Below, in pieces: positions 1 to 7,829 of a stretch of 25,583 nt of DNA. The notes under the pieces are model-generated. The model saw only the letters and a list, made by a program, of their open reading frames with translations. It had not been told where the DNA came from and did no database searches. Source of the DNA: an uncultured Prevotellaceae bacterium (GTDB lineage Bacteria > Bacteroidota > Bacteroidia > Bacteroidales > Muribaculaceae). The stretch is from positions 1-25,583 of the forward strand of contig UQLZ01000031.1 in the NCBI GenBank assembly GCA_900541935.1, read 5' to 3'. The stretch's first letter is position 1; each line of letters opens with the position of its first letter. The translations under genes were made by a program, and so were the position numbers.

Positions 1-32
1 ATTTTGTCCTTATAATAAGTAGTAATTTTTGT

Positions 33-54
33 AACGCTTATTTAGGACTAGTCA
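33..54 (-). repeat. Motif CTAGTCCT-N6-GCGTTACA downstream of pgk
   Basis: On the minus strand, a few bases after the pgk stop, the sequence reads CTAGTCCT, six bases, then GCGTTACA. The same two blocks with the same six-base spacing occur 9 bp after the purL stop at the other end of the window. The plus-strand segment from about 6 to 51 can also fold: GTCCT...ATAAG pairs with CTTAT...AGGAC. Nothing in the window codes for a transposase. It may be the end of a small dispersed element or a shared 3'-end signal. Confidence 0.4.
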
Positions 55-62
55 AGTATTTT

Positions 63-1310
63 TTAAGCCTCAATTGCTGCGATTCCAGGCAAAACTTTAC
101 CTTCGATTGCTTCAAGCAACGCACCGCCTCCAGTTGACACATAAGAAACTTTGTCAGCAAGACCGAATTTGTTGACACATGCTACTGAGTCACCACCACC
201 AACAAGTGAGAATGCACCCTTTTCTGTTGCTTCAACGATAGCATCAGCAATAGCGCGAGAACCTGCAGTAAAGTTATCAAATTCAAATACGCCAGCAGGA
301 CCATTCCAAAGTATAGTCTTAGCGTCCTTGATAGCGTTTGCAAACAATTCACGAGTTTTTGGACCAGCATCAAGACCTTCCCAACCTTCTGGAATAGCAT
401 TAGCAGGAACTACTTGAGTATTTGCATCGTTGCTGAAGTCATCTGCTGCTACACAGTCTGTACCCAAAACAATGTTAACACCTTTAGCCTTAGCCTTTTC
501 CATAATTGCGAGAGCCAAATCCAACTTGTCATCTTCAACGATTGACTTACCAATGTGACCACCTTGTGCCTTTGCAAAAGTATATGTCATACCACCGCAA
601 AGAATTAGGTTGTCAACTTTATCCATTAGGTTTTCGATAATACCGATCTTTGTAGAAACCTTTGAACCGCCCATAATTGCTGTAAACGGACGCTTGATAT
701 CACTAAGAATATTGTTAACTGCAGTTACTTCTTTTTCCATCAAGTAACCAAGCATCTTGTTTTCCTTATCGAAACTGTCAGCGATAACTGCTGTTGAAGC
801 GTGTTTGCGGTGAGCTGTACCGAAAGCATCGTTAACATAGCAGTCTGCATAACTTGCAAGAGTTTTTGCAAATTCCTTTTGACTTGCTTTCATTGCTTTC
901 TTAGCTTCTTCATAAGCAGGATCTTCTTTATCAATACCTACTGGTTTACCCTCTTCTTCTGGATAGAAACGCAAGTTTTCGAGAAGAAGCACTTCGCCTG
1001 GTTTCAAAGCGGCTGCATCATCTGCTGCTTTTGCACAGTCAGGAGCAAACTTAACATCTGTTCCAAGAGCCTTAGCAACAGCATCCTTGATTTGACCAAG
1101 AGAGAATTTTGGATTTACTTTTCCTTTTGGCTTACCCATGTGAGACATAATGATTAGGCTACCGCCATCTGCCAAAATTTTCTTCAATGTTGGAAGAGCA
1201 CCTCTGATACGAGTATCGTCAGTGATATTTCCATTCTCATCCAAAGGCACGTTAAAGTCAACGCGCACAATCGCTTTTTTACCAGCAAAGTTATACTTAT
1301 CGATTGTCAT
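63..1310 (-). CDS. pgk: Phosphoglycerate kinase
   Basis: This cytoplasmic glycolytic enzyme interconverts 1,3-bisphosphoglycerate + ADP and 3-phosphoglycerate + ATP. The 415-residue product has the normal family length. Visible family motifs are the N-terminal substrate-binding segment VDFNVPLDENG, the SHMGKPKG loop, the central GGSKVSTKI segment and the C-terminal nucleotide-binding NGPAGVFEFDNF and GGGDS motifs. The start MTIDKYNF fits the family N terminus, since the N-terminal beta strand begins only a few residues later. It appears to be a single-gene unit: pyrF ends 92 bp upstream, and a TAACTTTG box (1355-1362) lies about 45 bp before the start. A repeated motif lies just after the stop (see 33-54). 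The identification is secure. Confidence 0.98.
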   Translation of the reverse strand: MTIDKYNFAGKKAIVRVDFNVPLDENGNITDDTRIRGALPTLKKILADGGSLIIMSHMGKPKGKVNPKFSLGQIKDAVAKALGTDVKFAPDCAKAADDAAALKPGEVLLLENLRFYPEEEGKPVGIDKEDPAYEEAKKAMKASQKEFAKTLASYADCYVNDAFGTAHRKHASTAVIADSFDKENKMLGYLMEKEVTAVNNILSDIKRPFTAIMGGSKVSTKIGIIENLMDKVDNLILCGGMTYTFAKAQGGHIGKSIVEDDKLDLALAIMEKAKAKGVNIVLGTDCVAADDFSNDANTQVVPANAIPEGWEGLDAGPKTRELFANAIKDAKTILWNGPAGVFEFDNFTAGSRAIADAIVEATEKGAFSLVGGGDSVACVNKFGLADKVSYVSTGGGALLEAIEGKVLPGIAAIEA

Positions 1311-1354
1311 ATTGAATATATTTAATTTGTTAAATATTATCTTGTATTCGCTTC

Positions 1355-1362
1355 CAAAGTTA
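1355..1362 (-). promoter_or_regulatory. Putative -7 box of the pgk promoter
   Basis: On the minus strand this reads TAACTTTG, matching the Bacteroidetes primary-sigma -7 consensus TAnnTTTG, about 45 bp before the pgk start. I found no TTG at the usual 19-20 bp spacing upstream, so only the -7 element is supported. Confidence 0.5.
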
Positions 1363-1402
1363 CTTATTTTTTCGCAAAGGAGAATAAGAAATTCACTAAA
1401 AA

Positions 1403-2233
1403 TCAGATAATTTTTTTGCTTTTCAACAAATTCTCCATTTCCGACTGTAATTCCTTTGCCTTAACTCCTGCCACCTCTGCAAAGTCGGTATCATTAGAAG
1501 CATAAATAATACCTCTTGACGAGTTAACAAGCAAACCGCACTCATCTGTCATTCCGTATTTTGCAACTTCCTCAAGACTGCCACCTTGAGCACCAACACC
1601 TGGTACAAGCAAGAAGTGATTTGGAACAATTTTCCTTATTTCTTCAAACATTTTGCCTTGAGTTGCACCAACTACGAACATCAAGTTTCCTTCATTGCCC
1701 CACTCGCAGACTTTTCTCATTACCTTTTCAAAAAGAGGCATACCATTTTCATCAACAGTCAACTGAAAATCATGAGAACCTTTGTTTGAAGTCAATCCTA
1801 AAACAATAGTCCAGCAATCTTCATAAGACAAGAAAGGAGAAATACTGTCTCCCCCCATATATGGAGCAACAGTCAATCCATCAACCTTAACGTCTTCAAA
1901 GAAACACTGTGCATACATCTTTGAGGTGTTACCAATGTCACCACGTTTTGCATCAGCAATAATGAATACATCAGGATAGTTTTCACGAATATATTTCACT
2001 GTCTTCTCAAAAGCAATCCAGCCTTTAACTCCATAACATTCATAAAATGCAAGATTTGGCTTGTAAGCAACAGCATATTGTGCTGTTTTATCAATAATCT
2101 GCTTGTTAAACTCAAAAATTGGTTCCTCACACTCAAGCAAATGACTTGGCATTTTTTTCAAGTCGGTATCAAGACCAACACAAAGAAAAGATTTTTTTGC
2201 TTTAATCGCTTCAATCAGATTCTGTCGATTCAT
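1403..2233 (-). CDS. pyrF: Orotidine 5'-phosphate decarboxylase (type 2 family)
   Basis: The enzyme decarboxylates OMP to UMP, the last step of de novo pyrimidine synthesis. The catalytic DAKRGDIGNTS motif, with the Asp-Lys pair, is plain in the first half. GLTSNKGSHDFQ and the C-terminal phosphate-binding segment LLVPGVGAQGG followed by NSSRGIIYAS are also family features. The length of 276 residues fits the longer type 2 OMPDC subfamily. The reading frame stays open 18 codons further upstream, but that extension overlaps the end of prfA and is lysine-rich. The ATG at 2233 (MNRQNLIEAIKAKKSF) matches the family start and lies 13 bp after the prfA stop. It is probably co-transcribed with prfA. 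Confidence 0.95.
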   Translation of the reverse strand: MNRQNLIEAIKAKKSFLCVGLDTDLKKMPSHLLECEEPIFEFNKQIIDKTAQYAVAYKPNLAFYECYGVKGWIAFEKTVKYIRENYPDVFIIADAKRGDIGNTSKMYAQCFFEDVKVDGLTVAPYMGGDSISPFLSYEDCWTIVLGLTSNKGSHDFQLTVDENGMPLFEKVMRKVCEWGNEGNLMFVVGATQGKMFEEIRKIVPNHFLLVPGVGAQGGSLEEVAKYGMTDECGLLVNSSRGIIYASNDTDFAEVAGVKAKELQSEMENLLKSKKII

Positions 2234-2246
2234 CGCTATTGTTTTT

Positions 2247-3356
2247 TTATAATTCAGTTTCTTTAAGTTTTTCCGCATTTTCAGCAATAATCAAATTGTC
2301 GATACAATCTTGAATATCACCATCCATAAATGCAGCGAGATTATATATCGTATAATTGATTCTATGATCTGTTATTCGCCCCTGCGGATAATTGTATGTT
2401 CTAATCTTTGCAGACCGGTCACCAGTTGATACCATAGTTTTACGCTTAGATGCAATGTCATCAACATATTTTTGGTGCTCCTTATCATAGATGAATGTAC
2501 GTAAACGAGCCAACGCTCTTTCTTTATTCTTAGGCTGGTCACGAGTTTCAGTACATTCAATAAGAATTTCCTCAACGACTCCTGTATTAGGGTTTTTCCA
2601 GTTATAACGCAAACGCACTCCAGACTCAACCTTATTTACATTCTGACCTCCAGCGCCACCAGAGCGGAAAGTATCCCACTTAATTTCGCCCTCGTTAATT
2701 TCGACATCAAATGGCTCTGCTTCTGGAAGAACGGCTACAGATGCAGCAGAAGTATGAACGCGACCCTGAGTTTCTGTAGCAGGAACGCGTTGAACTCGAT
2801 GCACACCTGATTCATATTTCAATGTACCATATACCTTCTCCCCAGTAACAGAACTGATAATTTCCTTATAACCTCCAGCAGAACCTTCGCTATAACTCAT
2901 GACTTCGAGTTTCCATCCCTTGGTTTCACAATATTTAGCATACATTCTAAAGAGATCACCAGCAAAAATTGCCGCTTCATCACCGCCTGTACCACCACGA
3001 ATTTCAAGGATTACATTCTTATAATCTTCCGGGTCCTCTGGTATCAAAAGCAACTTAATCTCTTCTTCCATATCAGGCAATGCAGAAGTATTGGCATCCA
3101 AATCCTCTTTTGCCAACTCCCTCAAATCAGGGTCTGACTCATTTTCAAGGACTTCCTTTGCTTCATCAATATCCTGAAGCATCTTCTTGTACTTTGCAGT
3201 TACTTTTGTAAGTTTCTCAAGATCCTTATATTCCTTTGTTAGTTTTACAAACCTCTTCATATCTGCGATTACAGAAGGGTCTGTAATCAACAAACTAACC
3301 TCCTCGAACCTGGCATCAATACCGTCAAGGCGTCTCAATAGCGGAGTTTCTGTCAT
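2247..3356 (-). CDS. prfA: Peptide chain release factor 1
   Basis: RF1 recognises UAA and UAG stop codons and triggers peptidyl-tRNA hydrolysis on the ribosome. The codon-recognition tripeptide is P192-A193-T194 (in VQRVPATETQGRVHTSA). That is the RF1 PxT motif and not the SPF of RF2, so the subtype can be read directly. The catalytic GGQ lies at 236-238 in SGGAGGQNVNKVESG. The 369-residue length fits the family, with an N-terminal helical domain rich in charged residues and the conserved core after about residue 110. The start MTETPLLRRLDGIDARFEEV is typical. It is the first gene of a probable prfA-pyrF unit, with a promoter about 20-50 bp upstream. Confidence 0.98.
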   Translation of the reverse strand: MTETPLLRRLDGIDARFEEVSLLITDPSVIADMKRFVKLTKEYKDLEKLTKVTAKYKKMLQDIDEAKEVLENESDPDLRELAKEDLDANTSALPDMEEEIKLLLIPEDPEDYKNVILEIRGGTGGDEAAIFAGDLFRMYAKYCETKGWKLEVMSYSEGSAGGYKEIISSVTGEKVYGTLKYESGVHRVQRVPATETQGRVHTSAASVAVLPEAEPFDVEINEGEIKWDTFRSGGAGGQNVNKVESGVRLRYNWKNPNTGVVEEILIECTETRDQPKNKERALARLRTFIYDKEHQKYVDDIASKRKTMVSTGDRSAKIRTYNYPQGRITDHRINYTIYNLAAFMDGDIQDCIDNLIIAENAEKLKETEL

Positions 3357-3375
3357 ATCGTTATTATTTATGCTG

Positions 3376-3404
3376 CAAAATTACTACAAAATTATGAGAA
3401 ACAA
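3376..3404 (-). promoter_or_regulatory. Putative promoter of prfA-pyrF
   Basis: On the minus strand a TTG (within TTTTTG, 3402-3404) is followed after 18 bp by TAATTTTG (3376-3383). This fits the Bacteroidetes arrangement TTTG-N19/20-TAnnTTTG within one base. A second identical -7 box, TAATTTTG, lies 11 bp upstream at 3387-3394, so there may be two start points. The distance to the prfA start leaves a short leader. Confidence 0.6.
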
Positions 3405-3425
3405 AAACATAGAAGTAAATACAAC

Positions 3426-3463
3426 AAAGGAGGATGCCCCTATTTCAAGAAACATCCTCCTTT
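3426..3463 (-). terminator. Intrinsic terminator after groEL
   Basis: A perfect 11-bp stem (AAAGGAGGATG / CATCCTCCTTT) with a 16-nt loop lies 17 bp after the groEL stop on the minus strand. It is followed by a T-rich stretch (TTTGTTGTATTT). This fits a Rho-independent terminator of the groES-groEL operon. It also separates that operon from the prfA promoter just beyond. Confidence 0.8.
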
Positions 3464-3479
3464 ATTAATTATATTTGAA

Positions 3480-5114
3480 TTACATCATACCCATACCGCC
3501 CATTCCTGGGTTAGCCATTGCCGGTGCTGGATTCTCTTCTTTCTTTTCTGAGATTACACACTCTGTTGTAAGGAACATACCTGCAATTGAAGCAGCATTT
3601 TCCAAAGCGACACGAGTAACTTTTGCTGGGTCAATAACACCTGATTCAAAGAAGTTCTCATATTTATCAACACGAGCATTGTAACCGAAATCGCCCTTAC
3701 CGTCCTTAACTTTTTGGACAATAATTGCACCTTCAAGACCTGCATTTGCAACAATCTGACGCAGAGGTTCTTCTATTGCTCTCTTAACAATTTGAATACC
3801 TGTATTTTCATCATCATTGTCACCGACAAGACCTTCAAGAGTTTCAACGCAACGAATGTAAGCCACGCCACCACCAGGAACGATACCTTCTGCTACGGCA
3901 GCACGTGTAGCACTCAATGCGTCATCAACGCGGTCTTTCTTTTCTTTCATTTCGACTTCTGACGGAGCACCAACGTATAGAACTGCAACACCACCAGCCA
4001 ACTTAGCCAATCGCTCTTGCAATTTTTCGCGGTCATAATCTGAAGTTGTCTTTTCAATTTGAGCCTTGATTTGTGCAACTCTCTCAGCAATAAGTTCCTT
4101 ATCACCCTTGCCGTTTACAATTGTTGTATTTTCCTTGTCAACAGTAATTTTTTCTGCCTGACCAAGCATATCAACAGTTGCCATATCAAGTTTCAAGCCT
4201 TTATCTTCTGAAATAACGACACCGTGAGTAAGAGTTGCAATATCTTCAAGCATTTCTTTTCTACGATCACCGAAGCCAGGAGCCTTAACTGCACAAATCT
4301 TCAAAGAGCCACGAAGACGGTTAACAACCAATGTTGCAAGAGCCTCACTATCTACATCTTCAGCAATAATCAACAATGGACGACCGCTTTGCGCAACTGG
4401 TTCAAGGATTGGGAGCATATCTTTAAGAACAGAAATCTTCTTATCGAAAATAAGGATATACGGATTTTCCATTTCGCACTCCATCTTTTCTGTATTTGTC
4501 ACAAAGTACGGAGAGATATAGCCACGGTCAAATTGCATACCTTCAACCACCTTAACTGTTGTTTCAGTACCCTTAGCCTCTTCGATTGTGATAACGCCTT
4601 CTTTTTTCACCTTACGCATTGCATCAGCGATAAGTTTGCCAATCTCAGCATCATTGTTGGCAGATATACGAGCAACATTTTCAATTTTTGCCATATCGTC
4701 GTCAACCTCTTGCGCTTGAGCCTTAATTCCTTCAACAACCTTAGCAACGGCCTTGTCAATACCGCGTTTCAAATCAATTGGATTTGCACCGGCAGCAACA
4801 TTTTTCAAGCCAACGTTGATGATAGCCTGAGCAAGAACTGTTGCTGTTGTTGTACCGTCACCAGCATCATCACCTGTTTTGGAAGCGACTTCCTTAACTA
4901 GTTGAGCACCCATATTCTGGAACGGGTCTTCCAACTCCACTTCCTTTGCAACAGATACGCCGTCTTTTGTAATGTGAGGTGCACCAAATTTCTTTTCAAT
5001 AATTACGTTACGTCCTTTAGGGCCAAGTGTCACCTTAACTGCATTTGCCAACTCGTCAACGCCTTTTTTAAGTTCTTCGCGAGCCTTAATATTGAATTTA
5101 ATTTCTTTTGCCAT
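3480..5114 (-). CDS. groL: 60 kDa chaperonin GroEL
   Basis: This is the large subunit of the chaperonin, a double heptameric ring that folds cytoplasmic proteins in an ATP cycle with GroES. At 544 residues it has the standard length. Visible signatures are the N-terminal nucleotide-binding VTLGPKGRNVIIEKKFGAP, the catalytic GDDAGDGTTTATVLAQ near residue 87, the apical-domain region around FVTNTEKMECEMENPYILIFDKKIS, the family signature AAVAEGIVPGGGVA near residue 405, and a Gly/Met-rich tail ending GGMGMM. It follows groES by 33 bp in the usual order and ends in a strong terminator. There is only one groEL in this window. The identification is secure. Confidence 0.99.
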   Translation of the reverse strand: MAKEIKFNIKAREELKKGVDELANAVKVTLGPKGRNVIIEKKFGAPHITKDGVSVAKEVELEDPFQNMGAQLVKEVASKTGDDAGDGTTTATVLAQAIINVGLKNVAAGANPIDLKRGIDKAVAKVVEGIKAQAQEVDDDMAKIENVARISANNDAEIGKLIADAMRKVKKEGVITIEEAKGTETTVKVVEGMQFDRGYISPYFVTNTEKMECEMENPYILIFDKKISVLKDMLPILEPVAQSGRPLLIIAEDVDSEALATLVVNRLRGSLKICAVKAPGFGDRRKEMLEDIATLTHGVVISEDKGLKLDMATVDMLGQAEKITVDKENTTIVNGKGDKELIAERVAQIKAQIEKTTSDYDREKLQERLAKLAGGVAVLYVGAPSEVEMKEKKDRVDDALSATRAAVAEGIVPGGGVAYIRCVETLEGLVGDNDDENTGIQIVKRAIEEPLRQIVANAGLEGAIIVQKVKDGKGDFGYNARVDKYENFFESGVIDPAKVTRVALENAASIAGMFLTTECVISEKKEENPAPAMANPGMGGMGMM

Positions 5115-5147
5115 GATTGTATTTCTTTTTAATTATGATATTAATTA

Positions 5148-5426
5148 TTAACCAAGTATTGCCAAAATATCACTTTGACGCATAACAAGATACTTGTTGC
5201 CTTCAAATTCCAATTCTGTGCCTGCATACTTGCCGTAAAGAACAGTATCACCTTCTTTAACTACCATCTCTTCATCTTTTGTACCATTACCAACAGCAAG
5301 GACTTTTCCTTGAAGAGGTTTCTCTTTCGCTGTATCAGGAATGATAATACCACCAATCGTCTTTTCTTCAGCGGCAGCCGGTTCAATAAGAACTCTATCT
5401 GCCAATGGTTTAATGTTTAATGCCAT
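5148..5426 (-). CDS. groES: 10 kDa co-chaperonin GroES
   Basis: This is the lid of the GroEL folding chamber. The 92 residues begin MALNIKPLADRVLIEPAAAEEKTIGGIIIPD, which covers the family signature and the mobile loop that binds GroEL (the EEKTIGGIIIP region, residues about 20-30). The rest, KPLQGKVLAVGNG...VKEGDTVLYGKYAGTELEFEGNKYLVMRQSDILAIL, is the full beta-barrel and C terminus. It is the first gene of the groES-groEL operon. No TAnnTTTG box is visible upstream. Instead there is a sigma-54-like site and a small palindrome, listed separately. Confidence 0.99.
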   Translation of the reverse strand: MALNIKPLADRVLIEPAAAEEKTIGGIIIPDTAKEKPLQGKVLAVGNGTKDEEMVVKEGDTVLYGKYAGTELEFEGNKYLVMRQSDILAILG

Positions 5427-5471
5427 AATTATATTTTTTTATTTGTTTTCTACTTTTATCGGAAAGCCCGA

Positions 5472-5501
5472 CACTGTTTGTCAGTGCATAATCCGTGCCA
5501 A
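5472..5501 (-). promoter_or_regulatory. Sigma-54-like -24/-12 site and palindrome upstream of groES
   Basis: On the minus strand the sequence TTGGCACGGATTATGCA (5485-5501) has GG and GC exactly 10 bp apart. It differs from the RpoN consensus TGGCAC-N5-TTGCA at one base. The palindrome CACTG-TTTGT-CAGTG (5472-5486) falls where transcription would begin. That leaves a leader of about 45-50 nt before groES. The standard Bacteroidetes box TAnnTTTG and the CIRCE element were both looked for here and not found. Confidence 0.4.
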
Positions 5502-5509
5502 AAACCAAG

Positions 5510-5550
5510 AGTGGCGGTTGATATGACAAATTGTCATACTAACCGCCACT
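5510..5550 (-). terminator. Long hairpin between the SGNH hydrolase gene and groES
   Basis: The outer stem AGTGGCGGTT / AACCGCCACT is a perfect 10 bp. It continues, after a two-base irregularity, into a perfect inner stem TATGACAA / TTGTCATA with a one-base tip. On the minus strand it is followed by CTTGGTTTTTGG. It lies about 20 bp after the stop of the SGNH hydrolase gene, so it most likely ends that four-gene unit and insulates groES. Confidence 0.7.
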
Positions 5551-5569
5551 GCATATATCTTTAATGCCA

Positions 5570-6238
5570 TTATTTCAAAGCATCCAGCAGAATTTTTTCC
5601 ATAACAAAATACCCTGTCAAATTTGGATGAACTCCGTCATAGCAATATTCTTCCCGAAGCGAAAAGCCATCTTCCGCAACCATTGCTGAAAAATAATCAA
5701 TAACAGTTATACCATTAGCCTCTCCATATTTTATAATCCTTTTATTCAAAGAATCAATCTTTTGCGGAACATCTGCTATTGCCTTATTCCAAGGATATAC
5801 ATACACAGGAAGTACTGTTGAAAGATAAGGCATTATTCCGTTATTTTTTGCAGTTTCTACCATTGCAACAATGTTTCCAAATGTTTTATCCTCATTATAT
5901 GCACCATCATTTTCTGCAATATCATTTGTTCCACAAAGCAACACCACCTTGTCTGGGGCAAGAGCAACAACATCATTATCGAACCTTTCCCTCATCTGAG
6001 CTGTTACCTGACCGCTAATACCCCTACCAACGAATCCGTTACGAATAAAAAAAGCAGTATCCATGCTTGCCCAATTATCAGTAATGGAATTTCCCATAAA
6101 AACAACCCTTCTACAAGAAGAATCCTTTTTAAGAACATACTTATTATGCTCAGAATATCTCGCTAAATTAGCCCAGTCACTAGCTTTTACAGCCGTCAAA
6201 GCCGTCAAAGCAAAAAGAATAAATAATAACTTTTTCAT
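5570..6238 (-). CDS. Secreted SGNH/GDSL-family hydrolase
   Basis: This is a predicted exported esterase or acyl hydrolase of unknown substrate. Residues 1-19 form a signal peptide (short KK start, hydrophobic core, AVKA before the probable cut). The SGNH blocks follow: block I GNSITDNW with the candidate nucleophile Ser51, the block II glycine in GRGISGQ, block III GTNDIAEN with the oxyanion Asn, and block V DGVHPN with the Asp/His pair near the C terminus. The 222-residue length suits a single catalytic domain. Its ATG overlaps the prfC stop by one base (TAATG), so the two are probably translated together. Relatives act on acetylated glycans or on phospholipids, and the sequence does not decide between these. 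A 9-bp duplication (6192-6209) lies in the signal-peptide region. Confidence 0.88.
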   Translation of the reverse strand: MKKLLFILFALTALTAVKASDWANLARYSEHNKYVLKKDSSCRRVVFMGNSITDNWASMDTAFFIRNGFVGRGISGQVTAQMRERFDNDVVALAPDKVVLLCGTNDIAENDGAYNEDKTFGNIVAMVETAKNNGIMPYLSTVLPVYVYPWNKAIADVPQKIDSLNKRIIKYGEANGITVIDYFSAMVAEDGFSLREEYCYDGVHPNLTGYFVMEKILLDALK

Positions 6239-7818
6239 TAAAATTCAGAAGTAAAGTGGAAACGAATTTTAGGGAAATCAGATTGTGCCATATTCAAGAC
6301 ATAGCCAGAGTCTGCCAAAAAGACATCTCTACCTTCCTTATCAACCGCCATAAACTGATGTTTTCTCTTTTTGAAAGCCTCCAATGCAGCATCATCATCA
6401 CTGTCAATCCAGCACGCTTTATAAAGGCTGATTGGTTCCCAGTGACATTGTGCACCATACTCATGCAACAAACGATACTGAATAACCTCAAACTGCAACT
6501 GACCTACAGTTCCTATGATTTTTCTGCCATTAAACTGATTGATAAATAATTGGGCAACGCCCTCATCCATCAACTGCTCAATACCCTTATTCAACTGCTT
6601 AGTTTTCATCGGGTCTGTATTTTCAATATACTTGAACATTTCAGGAGAGAAACTTGGCAATCCCTTGTAATGAAGTTCCTCACCAGAAGTAAGAGTATCA
6701 CCAATTTTGAAGTTTCCCGTATCAGGAATACCAATAATATCTCCTGGATAAGCCTCGTCAACAATATTCTTCTTCTGCGCCATAAAAGCCGTTGGAGCAG
6801 CAAACCTCATCATCTTGCCGGAACGCATATGCTTGTAGTTAACATTTCTCTCAAATTTACCAGAGCAAACCTTAACAAAAGCGATGCAACTTCTATGGTT
6901 CGGGTCCATATTAGCATGTATTTTGAAGACAAAACCAGAAAATGCAGGCTCTGTAGGTACGACTGTTCTCTCCACTGCCTGTATTGGCTTTGGCGACGGA
7001 GCAATTTTTACAAAGCAATCGAGCAATTCTTTAACGCCGAAGGTATTAAGAGCAGAGCCAAAGAATACCGGAGCAACTTTTGCATTCAAATATGACTCAA
7101 CGTCAAATTCTGGATATACCCCCTCTATCAAATCCAAATCTTCTCTTAATTTGGAAGCATCCGCTTCACCAACATTTTCATCAATAGCAGGATCATTAAT
7201 ATCGTCTATCTCAATACGCTCTGTAACTCTCTGTTTATTAGGAGTAAATAAATCAAGTCCCTTTTCATATATATTATATACGCCTTTGAACTTTTCACCT
7301 ATATTAATAGGCCAACTCAACGGTCGCACACTAATCTTCAATTCGTTTTCCAATTCATCAAGAATATCAAACGGATCACGCCCCTCTCGGTCCAACTTGT
7401 TGACAAAAATTATCACTGGAGTATTCCTCATGCGACAAACCTCCATCAACTTTCTTGTCTGCATCTCCACACCCTTTGCCACATCTACAACGATGATAAC
7501 ACTATCAACAGCTGTAAGCGTTCTATATGTGTCCTCAGCAAAGTCCTGGTGACCAGGAGTATCAAGAATGTTAATTTTATAGCCCTCATAATTGAAGCCC
7601 ATAACAGAAGTAGCAACTGAGATACCACGCTGCTTCTCAATCTCCATCCAGTCAGAAGTAGCAGTCTTCTTGATTTTGTTAGATTTAACCGCCCCGGCAA
7701 CGTGAATAGCGCCACCAAATAGCAAAAGTTTTTCTGTCAAAGTAGTTTTACCCGCATCTGGGTGACTGATAATAGCGAATGTTCGCCTTTTCTGTATTTC
7801 TTCTTGTAATGTTGCCAC
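6238..7818 (-). CDS. prfC: Peptide chain release factor 3
   Basis: RF3 is a translational GTPase that recycles RF1/RF2 from the ribosome after peptide release. The G1 P-loop SHPDAGKTT is at 18-26, the switch region SDWMEIEKQRGISV follows, the G3 motif DTPGHQDFAEDTYRTL is near residues 85-100, and G4 is NKLDREGRDPFD. The RF3-specific C-terminal part is present, including the MKTKQLNKGIEQLMDEGVAQLF and VGQLQFEVIQYRL segments. The 526-residue length is normal for RF3. It lies 11 bp after a DUF4924 gene and overlaps the SGNH hydrolase start, which indicates one transcript with the upstream Crp/Fnr regulator. The identification is secure. The TAATG junction may couple translation to the hydrolase. 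Confidence 0.98.
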   Translation of the reverse strand: MATLQEEIQKRRTFAIISHPDAGKTTLTEKLLLFGGAIHVAGAVKSNKIKKTATSDWMEIEKQRGISVATSVMGFNYEGYKINILDTPGHQDFAEDTYRTLTAVDSVIIVVDVAKGVEMQTRKLMEVCRMRNTPVIIFVNKLDREGRDPFDILDELENELKISVRPLSWPINIGEKFKGVYNIYEKGLDLFTPNKQRVTERIEIDDINDPAIDENVGEADASKLREDLDLIEGVYPEFDVESYLNAKVAPVFFGSALNTFGVKELLDCFVKIAPSPKPIQAVERTVVPTEPAFSGFVFKIHANMDPNHRSCIAFVKVCSGKFERNVNYKHMRSGKMMRFAAPTAFMAQKKNIVDEAYPGDIIGIPDTGNFKIGDTLTSGEELHYKGLPSFSPEMFKYIENTDPMKTKQLNKGIEQLMDEGVAQLFINQFNGRKIIGTVGQLQFEVIQYRLLHEYGAQCHWEPISLYKACWIDSDDDAALEAFKKRKHQFMAVDKEGRDVFLADSGYVLNMAQSDFPKIRFHFTSEF

Positions 7819-7829
7819 AATAATGTTTT

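Noticed and set aside
2234..2287. 18-codon N-terminal extension of pyrF
   Set aside because: It overlaps the prfA 3' end, is Lys-rich and absent from the family. The ATG at 2233 fits the family start.
4224..4901. Plus-strand open frame of 225 codons inside groEL
   Set aside because: It is antisense to a certain gene, has Cys/Asn/Phe-rich composition without domains, and exists because the groEL codon use leaves the opposite frame open.
5427..5510. CIRCE (HrcA) operator upstream of groES
   Set aside because: The TTAGCACTC-N9-GAGTGCTAA pattern is absent. The small palindrome CACTG-TTTGT-CAGTG is too short and differently spaced.
6192..6209. 9-bp tandem duplication in the SGNH hydrolase signal peptide
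   Set aside because: Two copies of GCCGTCAAA give a short Ala/Thr/Leu duplication in the hydrophobic core. That is too short to suggest a phase-variable repeat, and 9 bp keeps the frame.
6884..7552. Plus-strand open frame of 222 codons inside prfC
   Set aside because: It is antisense to the well-supported RF3 gene, Ser/Thr-rich and without any recognisable motif.
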